NCBI GenBank assembly: GCA_021767625.1
Contig: JAASTB010000020.1
Span: 1 to 15,446 of the forward strand
Source: Wenzhouxiangella sp.
GTDB lineage: Bacteria > Pseudomonadota > Gammaproteobacteria > Xanthomonadales > Wenzhouxiangellaceae
DNA: 15,446 bases
Direction of reading: 5' to 3'
The translations under genes and the position numbers were made by a program. This document shows, one piece after another, positions 14,892 through 15,446 of this stretch. The notes under the pieces were generated by a model, which did not search any database, had not been told where the DNA came from, and saw only the letters and a program-made list of their open reading frames with translations. How positions within the stretch are numbered: position 1 is the first letter of the stretch; each line of letters starts with the position of its first letter.

Positions 14892-15008
14892 GAAGCCCTT
14901 GCAGGTTTCCACGGCGTGCGTGATGGCCTGGGTGCCGGAGCGAAAGGCCTCGAACTCGAACAGGCCTAAAGGGCCGTTCCAAATCACCTCGCCGGCCTGG
15001 TGGACGAT
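14892..15008 (-). pseudogene. pgk: Internal fragment of a phosphoglycerate kinase gene
   Basis: The minus strand reads IVHQAGEVIWNGPLGLFEFE, then AFRSGTQAITHAVETCKGF. WNGPLGLFEFE..F..GT.A is the conserved stretch just before the GGGDT motif in phosphoglycerate kinases. The match stops where GGGDT should come; a short unrelated tail (TSARRLRYFLDAVEA) then leads to a stop at 14844. There is no own start, and it begins right after the DUF2283 stop codon, so it cannot be a working gene. The intact pgk 3' end lies 300 bp to the right on the same strand, so this is a duplicated or displaced piece of pgk. Confidence 0.8.
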
Positions 15009-15018
15009 ACTTTGAAGG

Positions 15019-15216
15019 TCACGCTGCAAGGCCCTCCAGCGTGACATGGTCGATATCCGTGCGCTGGCTTGCGTGCTCGAAAGTCAGCGCGCACACGTTG
15101 CCAGCCGCATCGACTTCGAGCAGGGTGTTCTCGTCCAGATCGCGCGTTTCGGCGATATCGGAGCAGCGGAACTCGATGTAGAGTGTATCCGTATCCTCAA
15201 AGTACTGGAATCTCAT
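15019..15216 (-). CDS. DUF2283 family small protein
   Basis: A 65-residue protein, MRFQYFEDTDTLYIEFRCSD, AETRDLDENTLLEVDAAGNV and CALTFEHASQRTDID. It matches the DUF2283 pattern: 'YD...D.LYI.F' first strand, 'ET.E.....L.D.D..G...GI.I..AS'. Family members are small beta proteins of unknown function, often in accessory or defence-rich DNA. The start ATG at 15216 has GAGGG (15225-15229) eight bases upstream, so the longer open frame to 15252 is not used. It lies 98 bp after the pgk stop on the same strand and could be read through from pgk. C18 and C46 are the only cysteines. Confidence 0.85.
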   Translation of the reverse strand: MRFQYFEDTDTLYIEFRCSDIAETRDLDENTLLEVDAAGNVCALTFEHASQRTDIDHVTLEGLAA

Positions 15217-15302
15217 GGCTTGCACCCTCGGTCGAAAAAGGCCTTGTGGCAAGCAGTTTGTCAGACAGCAGAACTACGCGCAAACGGTGGCTGTGCAGTT
15301 GC

Positions 15303-15318
15303 ATAACCGACCGGTTAT
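15303..15318. promoter_or_regulatory. 16-bp dyad overlapping the pgk stop codon
   Basis: ATAACCG and CGGTTAT form 7-bp perfect arms around a 2-base centre. The arms include the pgk TAA. The centre is too small for a stable RNA hairpin, so a DNA-level site (protein binding or integration) is as likely as a terminator. No second copy was seen at the other end of the island. Confidence 0.3.
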
Positions 15319-15446
15319 ACCTCTAGGGCCTTTATGGCAGGCAGCTCTTTTCCTTCCACGTACTCGAGGAATGCCCCACCCGCGGTCGAAATGTAATCAA
15401 TCCGATCCGCCACATGAAACTTCTCGATCGCCGCGATGGTGTCACC
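15315..15446 (-). CDS. pgk: Phosphoglycerate kinase, 3' end only
   Basis: The last 43 codons and stop of a glycolytic phosphoglycerate kinase (1,3-bisphosphoglycerate + ADP to 3-phosphoglycerate + ATP), running off the right edge. The minus strand reads GDTIAAIEKFHVADRIDYIS, TAGGAFLEYVEGKELPAIKA and LEV. GDT is the end of the GGGDT nucleotide-binding motif, and STGGGA is replaced by STAGGA, as in many bacterial enzymes. The C-terminus is of normal length, so this is the complete end of a core gene. It marks where conserved chromosome resumes next to the R-M island. Confidence 0.95.
   Translation of the reverse strand, partial: GDTIAAIEKFHVADRIDYISTAGGAFLEYVEGKELPAIKALEV

Noticed and set aside
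14767..14982. Minus-strand frame of 71 codons across the pgk fragment
   Set aside because: It is out of frame with the pgk match and lacks start signals.
14844..15047. Frame of 67 codons with ATG containing the pgk fragment as a functional gene
   Set aside because: Its start lies inside the DUF2283 gene and it contains only ~39 residues of a ~390-residue enzyme.
1..15446. CRISPR arrays, tRNA or rRNA genes, riboswitches
   Set aside because: No regularly spaced repeats beyond the two-copy ones listed, and no cloverleaf or rRNA signature was recognised by eye on either strand.

Overview
The window looks like chromosomal DNA of a high-GC gammaproteobacterium, possibly Xanthomonadales- or Wenzhouxiangella-like. 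That guess rests on GC-rich codon use in the left 8.5 kb, a Reg_prop-Y_Y_Y-GGDEF sensor, a divergent LytTR/acyltransferase-3 pair and a RAYT-type transposase remnant next to GTAG-type sequence. No rRNA, tRNA or CRISPR array was seen. The right third is visibly richer in A+T and carries an acquired restriction-modification (R-M) island beside the core gene pgk.

Left, ordinary genes (1-9231): the 3' part of a membrane diguanylate cyclase with a beta-propeller sensor; a paraoxonase-like lactonase/arylesterase with all expected metal and catalytic positions; a YdcH/DUF465 small protein; a remnant of an FG-GAP protein; a four-helix membrane protein; a membrane-anchored LytTR regulator divergent from an acyltransferase, with a LytTR-type double box between them; and two secreted proteins of unknown function transcribed divergently from a 250-bp gap.

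Middle, a scrambled accessory zone (9232-11090): two diverged direct copies of a ~200-bp sequence lie about 1.44 kb apart, with a possible third, partial copy. The second copy starts in the last codons of a 5'-truncated RAYT transposase. Between them are a secreted hypothetical protein and a possible gene fragment. A perfect 18-bp tandem duplication follows.

Right, the R-M island (11090-14850): a ribbon-helix-helix (RHH) protein, a zinc-ribbon methyltransferase with a TSPPY motif and a second methyltransferase with an SSPPY motif form a tight plus-strand operon. A phospholipase-D-type restriction endonuclease is encoded convergently and overlaps the second methyltransferase by 26 bp. Two methyltransferases plus a PLD nuclease recall BfiI-like systems. 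Four TAACAT-like repeats overlap the likely operon promoter and suggest that the RHH protein controls the methyltransferases. The inferred logic is that the methylases protect host DNA, the PLD enzyme cuts unmodified DNA, and the RHH protein sets methylase level.

Right edge (14850-15446): a broken internal piece of phosphoglycerate kinase, a DUF2283 gene, and the intact 3' end of pgk, whose body lies outside the window. The extra pgk piece suggests that pgk was the point of entry for acquired DNA.
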